A stretch of DNA of 5,257 nt from contig JABEVH010000281.1 in assembly GCA_013043915.1 (NCBI GenBank), positions 1 through 5,257 on the forward strand, in the 5' to 3' direction. Made by a program: the position numbers and the translations under genes. Position 1 is the first letter of the stretch; every line of letters starts with the position of its first letter. The notes below the pieces were generated by a model. The model worked only from the letters and a program-made list of their open reading frames with translations, had not been told where the DNA came from and did no database searches. This document shows, in pieces, positions 5,111-5,257 of the stretch. Source of the DNA: Pseudomonadales bacterium. GTDB lineage: Bacteria > Pseudomonadota > Gammaproteobacteria > Pseudomonadales > Moraxellaceae.

Positions 5111-5257
5111 TCAGGCCTTGGCCGACGGACGTACAATGACATCACGACCCGCCGCTCCGGGTACAGACCCCTTAATTAGCAGCACATTACGCTCAGCATC
5201 TATAGCCACCACTTCGAGACCCTGGATGGTGACTCGCTCATCACCCATATGTCCTGC
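5111..5257 (-). CDS. rplC: 50S ribosomal protein L3 (C-terminal 48 residues, 5' part off window)
   Basis: L3 is one of the first proteins to bind 23S rRNA during 50S assembly and reaches toward the peptidyl transferase centre. Only the last 48 residues are visible. They read AGHMGDERVTIQGLEVVAID at the right edge, then AERNVLLIKGSVPGAAGRDV, and end IVRPSAKA before a TGA at 5111-5113. This lines up block by block with the E. coli C-terminus (AGQMGNERV, DAERNLLLVKGAVPGA, IVKPAVKA). The frame is open to the window edge, and the N-terminal part of about 160 residues lies beyond it. It precedes rplD by 13 bases, the S10 operon order. Confidence 0.96.
   Translation of the reverse strand, partial: AGHMGDERVTIQGLEVVAIDAERNVLLIKGSVPGAAGRDVIVRPSAKA

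Noticed and set aside
1..5257. A novel system, mobile element, CRISPR array or RNA gene hidden in the window
   Set aside because: All but about 180 bases is accounted for by thirteen well-known ribosomal protein genes in canonical order. No repeats, transposase remnants, tRNA-like folds or foreign genes were seen.

Overview
The window is a slice through the conserved S10-spc ribosomal protein gene cluster of a bacterium, and every gene lies on the minus strand. Residue-level resemblance to the E. coli proteins is very high in L14, L16, S3, S19, L2, L4 and L22. Together with the classical gene order, this points to a gammaproteobacterium. I cannot name a genus from the sequence. Base composition is close to balanced and looks uniform, and I see no sign of transfer or mobile DNA.

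In the direction of transcription (right to left) the order is: rplC (L3, 3' end only), rplD (L4), rplW (L23), rplB (L2), rpsS (S19), rplV (L22), rpsC (S3), rplP (L16), rpmC (L29), rpsQ (S17), then an 82-base gap, then rplN (L14), rplX (L24) and rplE (L5, 5' part only). The first ten genes correspond to the distal part of the E. coli S10 operon and the last three to the start of the spc operon. Apart from the rpsQ-rplN gap, junctions range from a 4-base overlap (rplD/rplW) to 18 bases (rplW-rplB), as expected for a tightly co-transcribed and translationally coupled operon. No stretch over 300 bases lacks a gene.

The products are all structural parts of the ribosome. L2, L3, L4, L5, L14, L16, L22, L23, L24 and L29 build the 50S subunit: peptidyl transferase support, exit tunnel and exit-port rim, central protuberance and the intersubunit bridge. 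S3, S17 and S19 build the 30S subunit: mRNA entry and helicase, early 16S assembly, and head. Several starts had to be trimmed from the longest reading frame using Shine-Dalgarno placement and family N-termini. rpsS and rplD start with GTG.

The only part not explained by coding is the rpsQ-rplN gap, which can form two hairpins in tandem in the transcript. I see no undescribed system here; this is an ordinary core-genome region.
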